A stretch of DNA of 49,200 nucleotides, from NCBI GenBank assembly GCA_018712915.1, contig DVGC01000045.1, positions 1-49,200 on the forward strand. Reading direction: 5' to 3'. Both the position numbers and the translations under genes were made by a program. Below, piece by piece: positions 8,382-16,893 of this stretch; the stretch's first letter is position 1; each line of letters opens with the position of its first letter. This DNA comes from Candidatus Copromonas faecavium (nom. illeg.). Its GTDB lineage: Bacteria > Bacillota > Clostridia > Lachnospirales > Lachnospiraceae. The notes under the pieces were generated by a model. That model ran no database searches, had not been told where the DNA came from, and worked only from the letters and a program-made list of their open reading frames with translations.

Positions 8382-9258
8382 TGAATGGCTTGCGAAAGCG
8401 ACAGAGGAAACAGAGGCGGTTGTTTACGATTACCTGCCCAAAGAGGAAGGTCATCAGAAAACGATTTTTTCTGCCATGAACTACAGTGTAAAGGCAGGCG
8501 GAAAGCGGCTGCGCCCGCTCTTAATGAGAGAGGCCTACCGGATGTTTGGGGGAACAGGAAAAGAGGTTGAGCCCTTTATGGCGGCCATGGAGATGATTCA
8601 CACATCATCTCTGATTCATGATGATCTGCCCTGCATGGATAACGACGAATTCCGCAGGGGAAAACCCACCACCTGGAAGGTATTCGGCTACGATATGGCG
8701 GTGCTTGCGGGAGATGCACTGATGATTTTTGCTTTTGAGACGGCATCCCGCGCGTTTTCCATGGGAGCCGATCCGCAGAGAGTGGGACAGGCCATCAAAA
8801 TTCTGGCGGAGAAAACGGGAATTTACGGCATGATCGGCGGTCAGACTGTGGATGTGGAGCTGACGGGAAAACCGGTGCCGAAGGAAAAGCTGGATTTTAT
8901 CTACCGGCTGAAGACAGGTGCCCTTCTGGAGGCGTCTCTGATGATTGGAGCGGTTCTTGCGGGTGCGTCTGAGGAAGAAGTTGGAGCCATGGAACAGATT
9001 GCTGCCGACGTGGGACTGGCTTTCCAGGTTCAGGACGATATTCTGGATGTGACCAGTACGGAGGAAGCGCTTGGAAAGCCGGTTTTAAGCGATGAAAAGA
9101 ACCAGAAGACCACTTATGTAACCCTGGAAGGGCTGGAAAAGGCCGGACAGGACGTGCGGGAGATTTCCGAGCGTGCGCTCAGGCAGCTTAAAGCGCTGCC
9201 GGGAGAAAAGGAGCATCTTGAGGGAATCATCGCTATGCTGGTAGAACGGGAAAAATAG
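8365..9258 (+). CDS. ispA: Farnesyl/geranyl diphosphate synthase (polyprenyl synthetase)
   Basis: Chain-elongating prenyltransferase joining IPP to allylic diphosphates. Both aspartate-rich motifs are present: DDLPCMD at residues 86-92 and DDILD at 224-228; GGKRLRP (45-51) and GGQTVD (158-163) are also typical. I chose ATG 8365 (297 residues) because GGAGG (8351-8355) sits 9 nt upstream; GTG 8347 and ATG 8356 are alternatives that add 6 or 3 residues. It overlaps xseB and sits just before dxs, a common clostridial order that links precursor supply and chain growth. Confidence 0.94.
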   Translation: MSSIFNEWLAKATEETEAVVYDYLPKEEGHQKTIFSAMNYSVKAGGKRLRPLLMREAYRMFGGTGKEVEPFMAAMEMIHTSSLIHDDLPCMDNDEFRRGKPTTWKVFGYDMAVLAGDALMIFAFETASRAFSMGADPQRVGQAIKILAEKTGIYGMIGGQTVDVELTGKPVPKEKLDFIYRLKTGALLEASLMIGAVLAGASEEEVGAMEQIAADVGLAFQVQDDILDVTSTEEALGKPVLSDEKNQKTTYVTLEGLEKAGQDVREISERALRQLKALPGEKEHLEGIIAMLVEREK

Positions 9259-9279
9259 GTCGGAAGGGAGTGAGCCGAT

Positions 9280-11304
9280 ATGCTGCTTGATCAGATCAAA
9301 CAGTCTTCGGATATCAAGAAACTGACAGAGGAAGAATATCCGGTTCTTGCTCAGGAAATCCGTCAGTTTTTAATTGAAAAAATCAGCCATACGGGCGGCC
9401 ATCTGGCCTCCAATCTGGGGGTGGTGGAGCTGACCATGGCTCTCCATCTGGCCTTTGATCTGCCAAAGGACAAAATTATCTGGGATGTGGGCCACCAGGC
9501 GTATACCCATAAGCTGCTGAGCGGCAGAAAGGCCGGTTTTGATGAGCTGAGGCAGTTCGGCGGAATGAGCGGCTTTCCAAAGAGAAAGGAAAGCCCTTAT
9601 GATGCCTTTGATACGGGGAACAGCTCCACCTCCATCTCGGCAGGACTGGGAATTGCTCAGGCCAGGGAGATCATGGGGGAGGATTATTCGGTGATTTCCG
9701 TCATCGGAGACGGAGCCCTGACCGGCGGGATGGCCTACGAGGCCTTAAACAATGCGGCCCAGATGAAGAAGAATTTTATTATCGTATTAAATGATAATAA
9801 GATGTCTATTTCGGAAAATGTGGGCGGCATGTCCCGGTATTTAAGCAGCGTCCGGACCAGGGAGAGCTATGCAAAGCTGAAAAAAGGGGTGGACCAGGCC
9901 TTAAGCTCCATTCCTGTGGTGGGAAAGAGCATGTCCTACGGCCTGTATCTGGCGAAAAACGGCTTAAAGCAGTTCTTTGTATCGGGGATGCTTTTTGAAG
10001 ATATGGGAATTACCTATCTGGGCCCTGTGGACGGCCATAATGTTCAGGAGATTGTCCAGACATTAAAGGAAGCCAAACGGGTTCAGCATGCGGTGCTGGT
10101 TCATGTGATCACAAAAAAGGGAAAGGGCTACGCACCGGCGGAAAAAAATCCTGCCAGATTTCATGGAGTGGATCCCTTCGATATTGCTACGGGAAAGCCG
10201 TTAAAGAAAAAGGAATATCCCAGCTATACGGATGTATTTTCAAAGAAAATCTGTGAGCTGGCCCAGGAAAATGAAAAGATTGTGACGCTGACGGCGGCCA
10301 TGCCTGACGGCACCGGCCTTACGAAGTTTTCTAAAAAATTTCCAGACCGGTTTTTTGACGTGGGAATTGCTGAGGCCCATGCGGTGACGGCTGCGGCGGG
10401 AATGGCGTCTGTGGGCTTAAAACCAGTGGTGGCAGTGTATTCTTCTTTCCTGCAGCGCGGCTATGACCAGGTGCTTCATGATGTCTGTCTTCAGAATCTG
10501 CCGGTGCTGTTTGCCATTGACCGGGCAGGACTGGTGGGAAGCGACGGAGAAACGCATCAGGGTATTTTTGACATTTCGTTTTTAAGTCTGGTGCCGGGAA
10601 TGACTATCATGGCGCCGAAGAACCACTGGGAGCTGGAGGATATGCTGGAATTCGGCGTGAACTTTGACGGTCCTCTGGCCATCCGCTATCCGAGGGGAGA
10701 GGCCTATCGGGGACTTTCCCAGTTCCGGAGCCCGGTGGAATACGGGAAGGCAGAAATGCTTTATGAGGAAAAGGACATCGCCCTGTTTGCCCTGGGCAGC
10801 ATGGTCAGCACCGGAGAGCATGTGCGGGAGAAGTTAAAGGCACGGGGCTATTCCTGCACCCTGGTCAACGCCAGATTTGCCAAGCCCATGGATACGGAGA
10901 TGCTGGACAGGCTGTGTAAAAGCCACAGGCTGATTGTGACCATGGAAGAAAATGTGCTGCGGGGCGGACTGGGAATGTGCGCGACCAGATATATCCATGA
11001 ACATTATCCGGAAATCCGTGTGATTCAGGTGGCGCTGCCGGATGCTTATGTGGAGCATGGAAATGTTTCTCTTTTACGGGAAATGCTGGGCATTGACAGT
11101 GATTCGGTGATCCGGAGGCTGGAACGGGAATATCTGAATCCAGGGAAAGAGCATGAGATGCCGGAAGCGGAATGCCGGACTGAGGAGCAGCCGGGGACAG
11201 AGAAGGAAACGGAAACGCGCACGGAACGGACGGAAACCGGAAGGATTCCGGGCGGACAGACGCAGGAAATTACTTCAGAGGAAAAGGAGCGTCAGGATTC
11301 ATGA
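9280..11304 (+). CDS. dxs: 1-deoxy-D-xylulose-5-phosphate synthase
   Basis: Thiamine-diphosphate enzyme that condenses pyruvate and glyceraldehyde 3-phosphate, the first step of the MEP isoprenoid pathway. Seen are HTGGHLASNLG (about 37-47), the TPP motif beginning GDGALTGG and ending near LNDN, and DRAGLVGSDGETHQG of the pyrimidine domain. At 674 residues it is longer than the usual ~620-630; the extra is a hydrophilic Glu/Thr/Arg-rich tail of about 50 residues after REYLNPGKEH. The end overlaps tlyA by 4 nt (ATGA). Confidence 0.97.
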   Translation: MLLDQIKQSSDIKKLTEEEYPVLAQEIRQFLIEKISHTGGHLASNLGVVELTMALHLAFDLPKDKIIWDVGHQAYTHKLLSGRKAGFDELRQFGGMSGFPKRKESPYDAFDTGNSSTSISAGLGIAQAREIMGEDYSVISVIGDGALTGGMAYEALNNAAQMKKNFIIVLNDNKMSISENVGGMSRYLSSVRTRESYAKLKKGVDQALSSIPVVGKSMSYGLYLAKNGLKQFFVSGMLFEDMGITYLGPVDGHNVQEIVQTLKEAKRVQHAVLVHVITKKGKGYAPAEKNPARFHGVDPFDIATGKPLKKKEYPSYTDVFSKKICELAQENEKIVTLTAAMPDGTGLTKFSKKFPDRFFDVGIAEAHAVTAAAGMASVGLKPVVAVYSSFLQRGYDQVLHDVCLQNLPVLFAIDRAGLVGSDGETHQGIFDISFLSLVPGMTIMAPKNHWELEDMLEFGVNFDGPLAIRYPRGEAYRGLSQFRSPVEYGKAEMLYEEKDIALFALGSMVSTGEHVREKLKARGYSCTLVNARFAKPMDTEMLDRLCKSHRLIVTMEENVLRGGLGMCATRYIHEHYPEIRVIQVALPDAYVEHGNVSLLREMLGIDSDSVIRRLEREYLNPGKEHEMPEAECRTEEQPGTEKETETRTERTETGRIPGGQTQEITSEEKERQDS

Positions 11305-12110
11305 AAGAACGGCTGGATGTGCTGCTTGTAAAGCGGAACCTGGCGGAATCCAGGGAAAAGGCCAAGGCCATTATTATGTCCGGCATCGTCTATGTGGACG
11401 GACAGAAGGAGGATAAGGCCGGTTCCATGTTTGAGGAAACGGCCCCCATCGAGGTGCGGGGAAGCACGCTGAAATATGTGAGCCGGGGCGGCCTGAAGCT
11501 GGAAAAGGCCATGGAACGGTTTGGCGTCGGTCTGGCGGATAAGGTGTGCATGGATGTGGGCGCATCGACCGGAGGCTTTACGGACTGCATGCTGCAGAAT
11601 GGAGCCAGAAAGGTATATTCGGTGGATGTGGGACACGGACAGCTGGCCTGGAAGCTGCGCAATGACGAGAGGGTGGTCTGCATGGAAAAGACCAACATCC
11701 GTTATGTTACGCCGGAAGATATTCCGGAGCCGGTGCAGTTTGTTTCCATCGATGTTTCGTTTATTTCCCTGACAAAGGTGCTGGGGCCGGTGAAGGAGCT
11801 GATGGAGCCGGAAGGCGACGTGGTCTGCCTGATAAAACCCCAGTTTGAGGCCGGACGGGAAAAAGTCGGGAAAAAAGGTGTGGTCCGGGATCCGAAGGTC
11901 CATCTGGAAGTGATTCAGATGGTGGCTTCCTTTGCCGGAAGCATCGGACTCGAGGCTCTTCATCTGGACTTTTCCCCCATTAAAGGGCCGGAAGGGAATA
12001 TTGAATATCTGCTTCATCTGAAAAAACATCCGGGAGAGGAACGCTTTGAAAATCTTCTGCCGGAGGCGGAAGCCATCGTGGGGCAGGCACATCAGACACT
12101 GGATTCATAA
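11301..12110 (+). CDS. tlyA: TlyA family rRNA (cytidine-2'-O)-methyltransferase
   Basis: SAM-dependent RNA methyltransferase with an N-terminal S4 RNA-binding domain (residues 1-60, KERLDVLLVKRNLAESREKA) and an FtsJ/RrmJ-like domain. Motif I is MDVGASTGGFTDC (about 84-96); SIDVSFISL and LIKPQFEAGREKVGKKGVVRD follow. Homologues in mycobacteria methylate 16S and 23S rRNA; the target here is inferred. 269 residues, standard. Translationally coupled to dxs. Confidence 0.93.
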   Translation: MKERLDVLLVKRNLAESREKAKAIIMSGIVYVDGQKEDKAGSMFEETAPIEVRGSTLKYVSRGGLKLEKAMERFGVGLADKVCMDVGASTGGFTDCMLQNGARKVYSVDVGHGQLAWKLRNDERVVCMEKTNIRYVTPEDIPEPVQFVSIDVSFISLTKVLGPVKELMEPEGDVVCLIKPQFEAGREKVGKKGVVRDPKVHLEVIQMVASFAGSIGLEALHLDFSPIKGPEGNIEYLLHLKKHPGEERFENLLPEAEAIVGQAHQTLDS

Positions 12111-12122
12111 TGGTACAGGGGT

Positions 12123-12947
12123 ATGAAACATTTTTTTATTGTGGTCAATGAAGATAAAGAAAGCGCCGGCGTTCTGGGAGAACAGATCAGGGACAGCTTA
12201 AAAAGACGGGGATGCCGGGCGGAGCTTTCTGACGAGCTTCCCGCCGGAGGTGTTCCGGAAGAAACGGAATGTGTGATTACCCTGGGCGGTGACGGAACAT
12301 TGATTCGGGCGGCCAGAAATTTAAACGGGAAGCAAATCCCCATGGTGGGAATCAATCTGGGGGGACTGGGATACCTGACTCAGCTTGGCCGGAGCGGCAA
12401 CGTGGAAGAACTTCTGGATGCGCTCTGTATGGACAGGTTTACGGTTCAGGATCGGATGATGCTTAAGGGAACGGTTTACCAGAACGGGAAAAAGGTGACG
12501 GAAAGCGTGGCCCTTAACGACATTGTGGTCAGCCGGGAAGGGAAGCTGCGGGTTTTGAAGCTGCGGATTTATGTGGATGGTCAGTTTCTGAATGAGTACA
12601 GTGCGGATGGAATGATTGTGGCGACGCCAACCGGTTCCACGGCATATAACCTGTCTGCAGGAGGCCCCATTGCCCAGCCGGACGGTCAGCTTATGATTCT
12701 AACGCCGGTCTGCCCCCATACCTTAACCTCCAGGACGATTGTATTCGGCCCGGAGAGCCGGATTCGGATTGAGATTCCAAAAGAAAGCGGAGCAGGGCAG
12801 ATGGCCGCCTTTGACGGAGATTTGATTGTGGGCCTGTCCGGAGGAGATTACCTGGAAGTGGAGCGGGCAGAGACAGTCACCAGGGTGATCCGGCTGGACA
12901 ACCGGTCGTTTCTTGATATTTTAAAAAACAAAATGTACGAGGCTTAA
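12123..12947 (+). CDS. nadK: NAD kinase
   Basis: Phosphorylates NAD to NADP. The GGDGT motif is at residues 55-59, followed by GINLGGLGYLTQL; the second conserved block includes DGMIVATPTGSTAYNLSAGG (near 161-180). 274 residues, standard for Firmicutes. It starts 12 nt after the tlyA stop and precedes argR-recN, as in many clostridia. Confidence 0.95.
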   Translation: MKHFFIVVNEDKESAGVLGEQIRDSLKRRGCRAELSDELPAGGVPEETECVITLGGDGTLIRAARNLNGKQIPMVGINLGGLGYLTQLGRSGNVEELLDALCMDRFTVQDRMMLKGTVYQNGKKVTESVALNDIVVSREGKLRVLKLRIYVDGQFLNEYSADGMIVATPTGSTAYNLSAGGPIAQPDGQLMILTPVCPHTLTSRTIVFGPESRIRIEIPKESGAGQMAAFDGDLIVGLSGGDYLEVERAETVTRVIRLDNRSFLDILKNKMYEA

Positions 12948-13007
12948 AACAGCCTGGCAGCAGTCGGATGCAGACGGGATACGGAAGGGAAAGGAGCGTC
13001 ATCGGAC

Positions 13008-13460
13008 ATGAAAGTGGACAGACACAGCAAAATTGTTGAGCTGATTGGGAAGTACCAGATTGAGACTCAGGAAGAACTGGCGGAATATTTAAAACAGGCC
13101 GGTTATCAGGTGACTCAGGCAACGGTTTCCAGGGATATCCGGGAACTGAAGCTGACCAAGGTGCAGGGCGAAAACGGGCGGCAGCGGTATTCGGTCATGC
13201 ATGCCCAGCGGGATTTCAGCGAAAAATATCTGCGGATTTTCCGGGACTGTTACGTGTCCATGGATATGGCTCAGAACCTTCTTGTTATTAAAACCGTTTC
13301 GGGAATGGCCATGGCGGTGGCAGAGGCCCTGGATGTTATCGGATTTCATGAGCTGGTTGGCTGTGTGGCCGGAGACAATACGATCCTGTGCGCGGTCCGG
13401 ACGGTGGACGATACGATTATCCTGATGGACAAGTTAAAGAAGCTTCTGGCGGAGCAATAG
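13008..13460 (+). CDS. argR: Arginine repressor ArgR
   Basis: Arginine-responsive regulator of arginine biosynthesis and catabolism genes. N-terminal winged helix (KIVELIGKYQIETQEELAEYL, and QATVSRDIRELKLTKV at about 38-53) and C-terminal hexamerisation/arginine-binding domain (GCVAGDNTILCAVRT near 123-137, with the GDNT motif). 150 residues, typical. Its place before recN is conserved in Firmicutes and need not imply a shared function. Confidence 0.95.
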   Translation: MKVDRHSKIVELIGKYQIETQEELAEYLKQAGYQVTQATVSRDIRELKLTKVQGENGRQRYSVMHAQRDFSEKYLRIFRDCYVSMDMAQNLLVIKTVSGMAMAVAEALDVIGFHELVGCVAGDNTILCAVRTVDDTIILMDKLKKLLAEQ

Positions 13461-13472
13461 GGAGGTGACGGC

Positions 13473-15161
13473 ATGCTGCTTGGCTTGGGGGTGAAAAACC
13501 TGGCCCTGATTGAGGAGGCCGACGTGTCATTTACGGAGGGACTCAATATTCTGACAGGAGAAACGGGAGCCGGAAAATCCATCATCATCGGCTCCATTGG
13601 CCTGGCTCTGGGCGCGAAGGCCTCCAGAGATATGATTCGCCAGGGCGAAGAAAGCGCGTCCATCCAGCTGGTTTTTTCGGTGGATGATGAGGAGAGAAGG
13701 AAGGCCCTGGAGGAGCTTTCAGTGGCTCCTGATGAGGAAGGTATTTTAATCATTTCTAAAAAAATCACGCAGGCACGGAGCATCAGCCGGGTCAATGATG
13801 AGACGGTTACGACGGCAAAACTTCGCGCAGTCACCGGCCTGCTTCTGGACATGCATGGACAGCATGAGCATCAGTCGCTTCTTCATAAACAGAAGCATCT
13901 GGAAATTCTTGATGAATATTCACGGACAGAAACGGAAAAACTGAAAAGAGAAGCTGCTTCCTGCTATCATTCCTACCAGCAGATGGAAAGGAAACTGGAA
14001 GAATTTTCCATGGACGGGGAGAGCAGGCGCCGGGAGGAGGATTTCCTTAAGTTTGAAATCGGAGAAATAGAGGGAGCGGGAATCCGGCCCGGAGAGGAAG
14101 AAGAGCTGGCAGGCGTATGCAGGCGTTTTTCCCATAGTCAGAAAATCATGGAGGCTTTAACAGAAGCTTACCGTGCTTCGGACGGGGATGCCTTAAGCCG
14201 GGCCATCAGGCAGGTGGAAGGTGTCATTTCCTATGATGGGACGCTTTCGGGAATTGCGGACAGCCTGAAGGACGCGGAAAGTATTTTGAGTGATTTGAGC
14301 CGCTCGATTTCCGATTATATGGAAACCATGGACTTTTCTGAGGAGGAGCTGCGGACGGCGGAGAAACGGCTGGATGTGGTTCGCGGGCTGATGGCCAAAT
14401 ACGGCGGAACAGAAGAAGCGGTTTTAAAAAGCCTGGAGGAGAAGAAGGCGCGTCTTTCTCAGCTGGAGCATTTTGAGGAACTGGCCGGGGAGGCAAGGAT
14501 TCAGTTTGAGGAACAGAAAAAGCGGCTGACGGAAGCCTGCGAGGCGCTTTCCAGAGCAAGAAAGAAGGCCGCGGCCATCCTGGAACGGCGGATTATGGAA
14601 GAACTTCTGGATTTGAATTTTCTTCATGTGGATTTTAAAATTGAAATCCGGCGCCTTCCCCGGTTCACGGAGGCTGGGTTTGACGAGGTGGAGTTCCTGA
14701 TTTCCACCAATCCCGGCAGCATTCCGCCGAGACCTCTTGGGGAAGTGGCTTCCGGAGGAGAGCTTTCCCGAATCATGCTGGCCATCAAGACGGTTCTTGC
14801 GGATACGGATAAGATTCCTACTCTGATCTTCGATGAGATTGATACGGGAATCAGCGGGCGGACGGCCCAGAAGGTGTCGGAACGGCTTTCCTACATTGCA
14901 AAAAGCCATCAGGTTTTATGCATTACCCACCTTCCTCAGATAGCAGCCATGGCCGACTCCCATTTTGAAATCAAAAAAACGGTGGAGCACGGAAGGACGG
15001 TCACAAAGATCCATCAGCTGAACCGGGAAGAACAGATTGATGAGCTGGCAAGACTTTTGGGAGGCGCAGAGATTACAGATACTGTCCGGGAAAATGCGCG
15101 GGAAATGAAGCGGCTGGCAGAAATTACGAAAGAAAAGCAAAAAACACCAGCTAAAAACTGA
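13473..15161 (+). CDS. recN: DNA repair protein RecN
   Basis: SMC-like ATPase acting at DNA double-strand breaks. Walker A GETGAGKS at residues 29-36, a central coiled coil (about 150-370), the signature LGEVASGGELSRIMLAIK and Walker B PTLIFDEIDTGISG, then the typical VLCITHLPQIAAMAD. 562 residues, standard. Start ATG 13473 follows GGAGGTGA by 5 nt. Confidence 0.96.
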   Translation: MLLGLGVKNLALIEEADVSFTEGLNILTGETGAGKSIIIGSIGLALGAKASRDMIRQGEESASIQLVFSVDDEERRKALEELSVAPDEEGILIISKKITQARSISRVNDETVTTAKLRAVTGLLLDMHGQHEHQSLLHKQKHLEILDEYSRTETEKLKREAASCYHSYQQMERKLEEFSMDGESRRREEDFLKFEIGEIEGAGIRPGEEEELAGVCRRFSHSQKIMEALTEAYRASDGDALSRAIRQVEGVISYDGTLSGIADSLKDAESILSDLSRSISDYMETMDFSEEELRTAEKRLDVVRGLMAKYGGTEEAVLKSLEEKKARLSQLEHFEELAGEARIQFEEQKKRLTEACEALSRARKKAAAILERRIMEELLDLNFLHVDFKIEIRRLPRFTEAGFDEVEFLISTNPGSIPPRPLGEVASGGELSRIMLAIKTVLADTDKIPTLIFDEIDTGISGRTAQKVSERLSYIAKSHQVLCITHLPQIAAMADSHFEIKKTVEHGRTVTKIHQLNREEQIDELARLLGGAEITDTVRENAREMKRLAEITKEKQKTPAKN

Positions 15162-15396
15162 CAGGGTGAAAAACAGGAACCATCACATACTAGGAGAGGA
15201 GCAGATTGATGCCCTCTCTTTTTTCTGTTATGAATGGCGTGAGTTCTTTTATCAGGGCGGCCGGAGGAATGAGCCCGCAGGGCGGCCGCGAAACCGGCCT
15301 GCAAGGGACAGCCCATGGCAGGGCCGCAGAAAAATACACGCGATTCGTTTGGCAGGAAGGAAACCGGGGCAGAATCAGATGGAAGGAGGTTTTTCA

Positions 15397-16674
15397 GTGA
15401 CAAGAAAGGAGAAACTGCGCCGGATTCTCACATGGGTGTTCTGGATTTCTCTTGTTTTCACCGCCGGATTCACCTGGATTTATGTGAAGTATGCGGTTCC
15501 GGATCAGCTGAATCTGGTTGCAGAGGAAGAAGAGATTTTCCATTTTTCCCTTCCCCCGGGCTTCACATTTGAAAGTGAGAGCGAGGAAGTGATTCTGGGA
15601 AATGGTTCCAACATTCCCGAGGGCCAAGTACGGATTCAAAATTCGGAAGCGATTTCCATGTATGGGGCCAATGAGGGAACTTACCAGATTGGAATGAAGT
15701 TTCTCGGGATTTTCCGGATGAAGGATATCCAGGTGGATGTGGTGGATGATATGTATGCCATTCCCTGCGGCCTGCCGGTTGGAATTTACTTAAAATCCGA
15801 CGGCGTCATGGTCATCGGAACCGGACAGATTACGAATGAGGCAGGAAATGTGGTGGAGCCGGCATACGGGGTATTAAAATCGGGAGACTATATTGAGGAA
15901 ATTAACGGGGAGACTCTGGATAATAAAGATGAACTGATTCAGGCAGTCAATGCGTCCAACGGACGGACGGTCAGCCTGCTTGTCCGCCGGGATGGGGAGA
16001 CCATGGATGTCAAGGTGACGCCGGCACTGGCAGAGGACGGTACCTACAAGCTGGGAGCATGGGTTCGGGACGATACCCAGGGAATCGGGACCGTTACCTA
16101 TGTGGATATGAACGGCTCCTTCGGCGCACTGGGACATGGCATCAGTGACAGCGACACGGGAATGCTGGTAAACGCTGAGGGAGGAGAGCTGTATGAAACC
16201 CAGATCATGGGTATTGAAAAAGGATCTTCCGGCAAACCGGGCGTCATGTCCGGCGTTATTTACTATGGAAAAGGCACAAAGCTGGGGGAAGTGACGGAAA
16301 ATACAGAAGTGGGGATTTTTGGCACGGTAAACGATAAATTTCTGGAGACTATGGAAACTCAGGCCATCCCCGTCGGCTTCCGCCAGGACGTCCACCCGGG
16401 AATTGCCTATATCCGAAGTGACGTATCAGGAGAGCTGAAAGACTATGAGATTCAGATTGAAAAAGTAGACTACACCAGCCTTCAGAAAAACAAAGGTATG
16501 GTCATTCAGGTCACAGACAAAGAACTCTTAGATCTGACCGGAGGCATCGTCCAGGGCATGAGCGGCAGCCCCATCATCCAGGACGGCAAACTCATCGGCG
16601 CCGTCACCCACGTCTTCATCCAGGACTCCACCAAAGGCTACGGGATATTTATTGAAAATATGCTTTCGCATTGA
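15397..16674 (+). CDS. spoIVB: SpoIVB serine peptidase (S55)
   Basis: Forespore-made protease secreted into the intermembrane space, where it cuts SpoIVFA and triggers SpoIVFB processing of pro-sigma-K. N-terminal membrane anchor (residues 10-31), PDZ domain (about 120-205; LKSGDYIEEINGETL), and the S55 peptidase domain with His247 in GALGHGIS and Ser389 in GMSGSP. I chose GTG 15397 because AAGGAGGT ends 6 nt upstream and the length (425) matches B. subtilis (426); the frame is open back to 15166 but that stretch is not SpoIVB-like. spo0A, its usual downstream neighbour, is absent. Confidence 0.95.
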   Translation: MTRKEKLRRILTWVFWISLVFTAGFTWIYVKYAVPDQLNLVAEEEEIFHFSLPPGFTFESESEEVILGNGSNIPEGQVRIQNSEAISMYGANEGTYQIGMKFLGIFRMKDIQVDVVDDMYAIPCGLPVGIYLKSDGVMVIGTGQITNEAGNVVEPAYGVLKSGDYIEEINGETLDNKDELIQAVNASNGRTVSLLVRRDGETMDVKVTPALAEDGTYKLGAWVRDDTQGIGTVTYVDMNGSFGALGHGISDSDTGMLVNAEGGELYETQIMGIEKGSSGKPGVMSGVIYYGKGTKLGEVTENTEVGIFGTVNDKFLETMETQAIPVGFRQDVHPGIAYIRSDVSGELKDYEIQIEKVDYTSLQKNKGMVIQVTDKELLDLTGGIVQGMSGSPIIQDGKLIGAVTHVFIQDSTKGYGIFIENMLSH

Positions 16675-16693
16675 GCCGGGCAGGACAGAGGAA

Positions 16694-16884
16694 GAACCCA
16701 TCTGCCGGGAGCTTGCTCGCGAGCAGATGGGTTCTAGCGATGGCCTATGGGGCGAAAGCCCCCATCCGAAGGAGCGCCGAAGGCGGTTCTTCGGATGCGC
16801 CCGGCGGGCTAGAGAGAAGAGACCAGCCGAGAGCTTGCTCGCGAGCAGATGGGTTCTAGCGATGGCCTATGGGGCGAAAGCCCC
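16694..16884 (+). repeat. Hairpin repeat cluster with a duplicated 54-bp unit
   Basis: A 54-bp unit occurs twice without mismatch (16709-16762 and 16831-16884). The first copy has a left arm making a perfect 12-bp inverted repeat, GAACCCATCTGC (16694-16705) with GCAGATGGGTTC (16723-16734). Each unit ends in GGGGC-GAAA-GCCCC. Between the copies lies ATCCGAAG/CTTCGGAT (16764-16796) enclosing CGCC-GAA-GGCG. The core GAGCTTGCTC is shared with the repeats before asp23. The cluster fills the space between the ends of the convergent genes spoIVB and the endonuclease. Confidence 0.85.
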
Positions 16885-16893
16885 ACAGTCCCT

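Noticed and set aside
15186..15192. CATACTA resembling a sigma-G or sigma-F -10 box before spoIVB
   Set aside because: No matching -35 at the expected distance; a seven-base match alone is weak.
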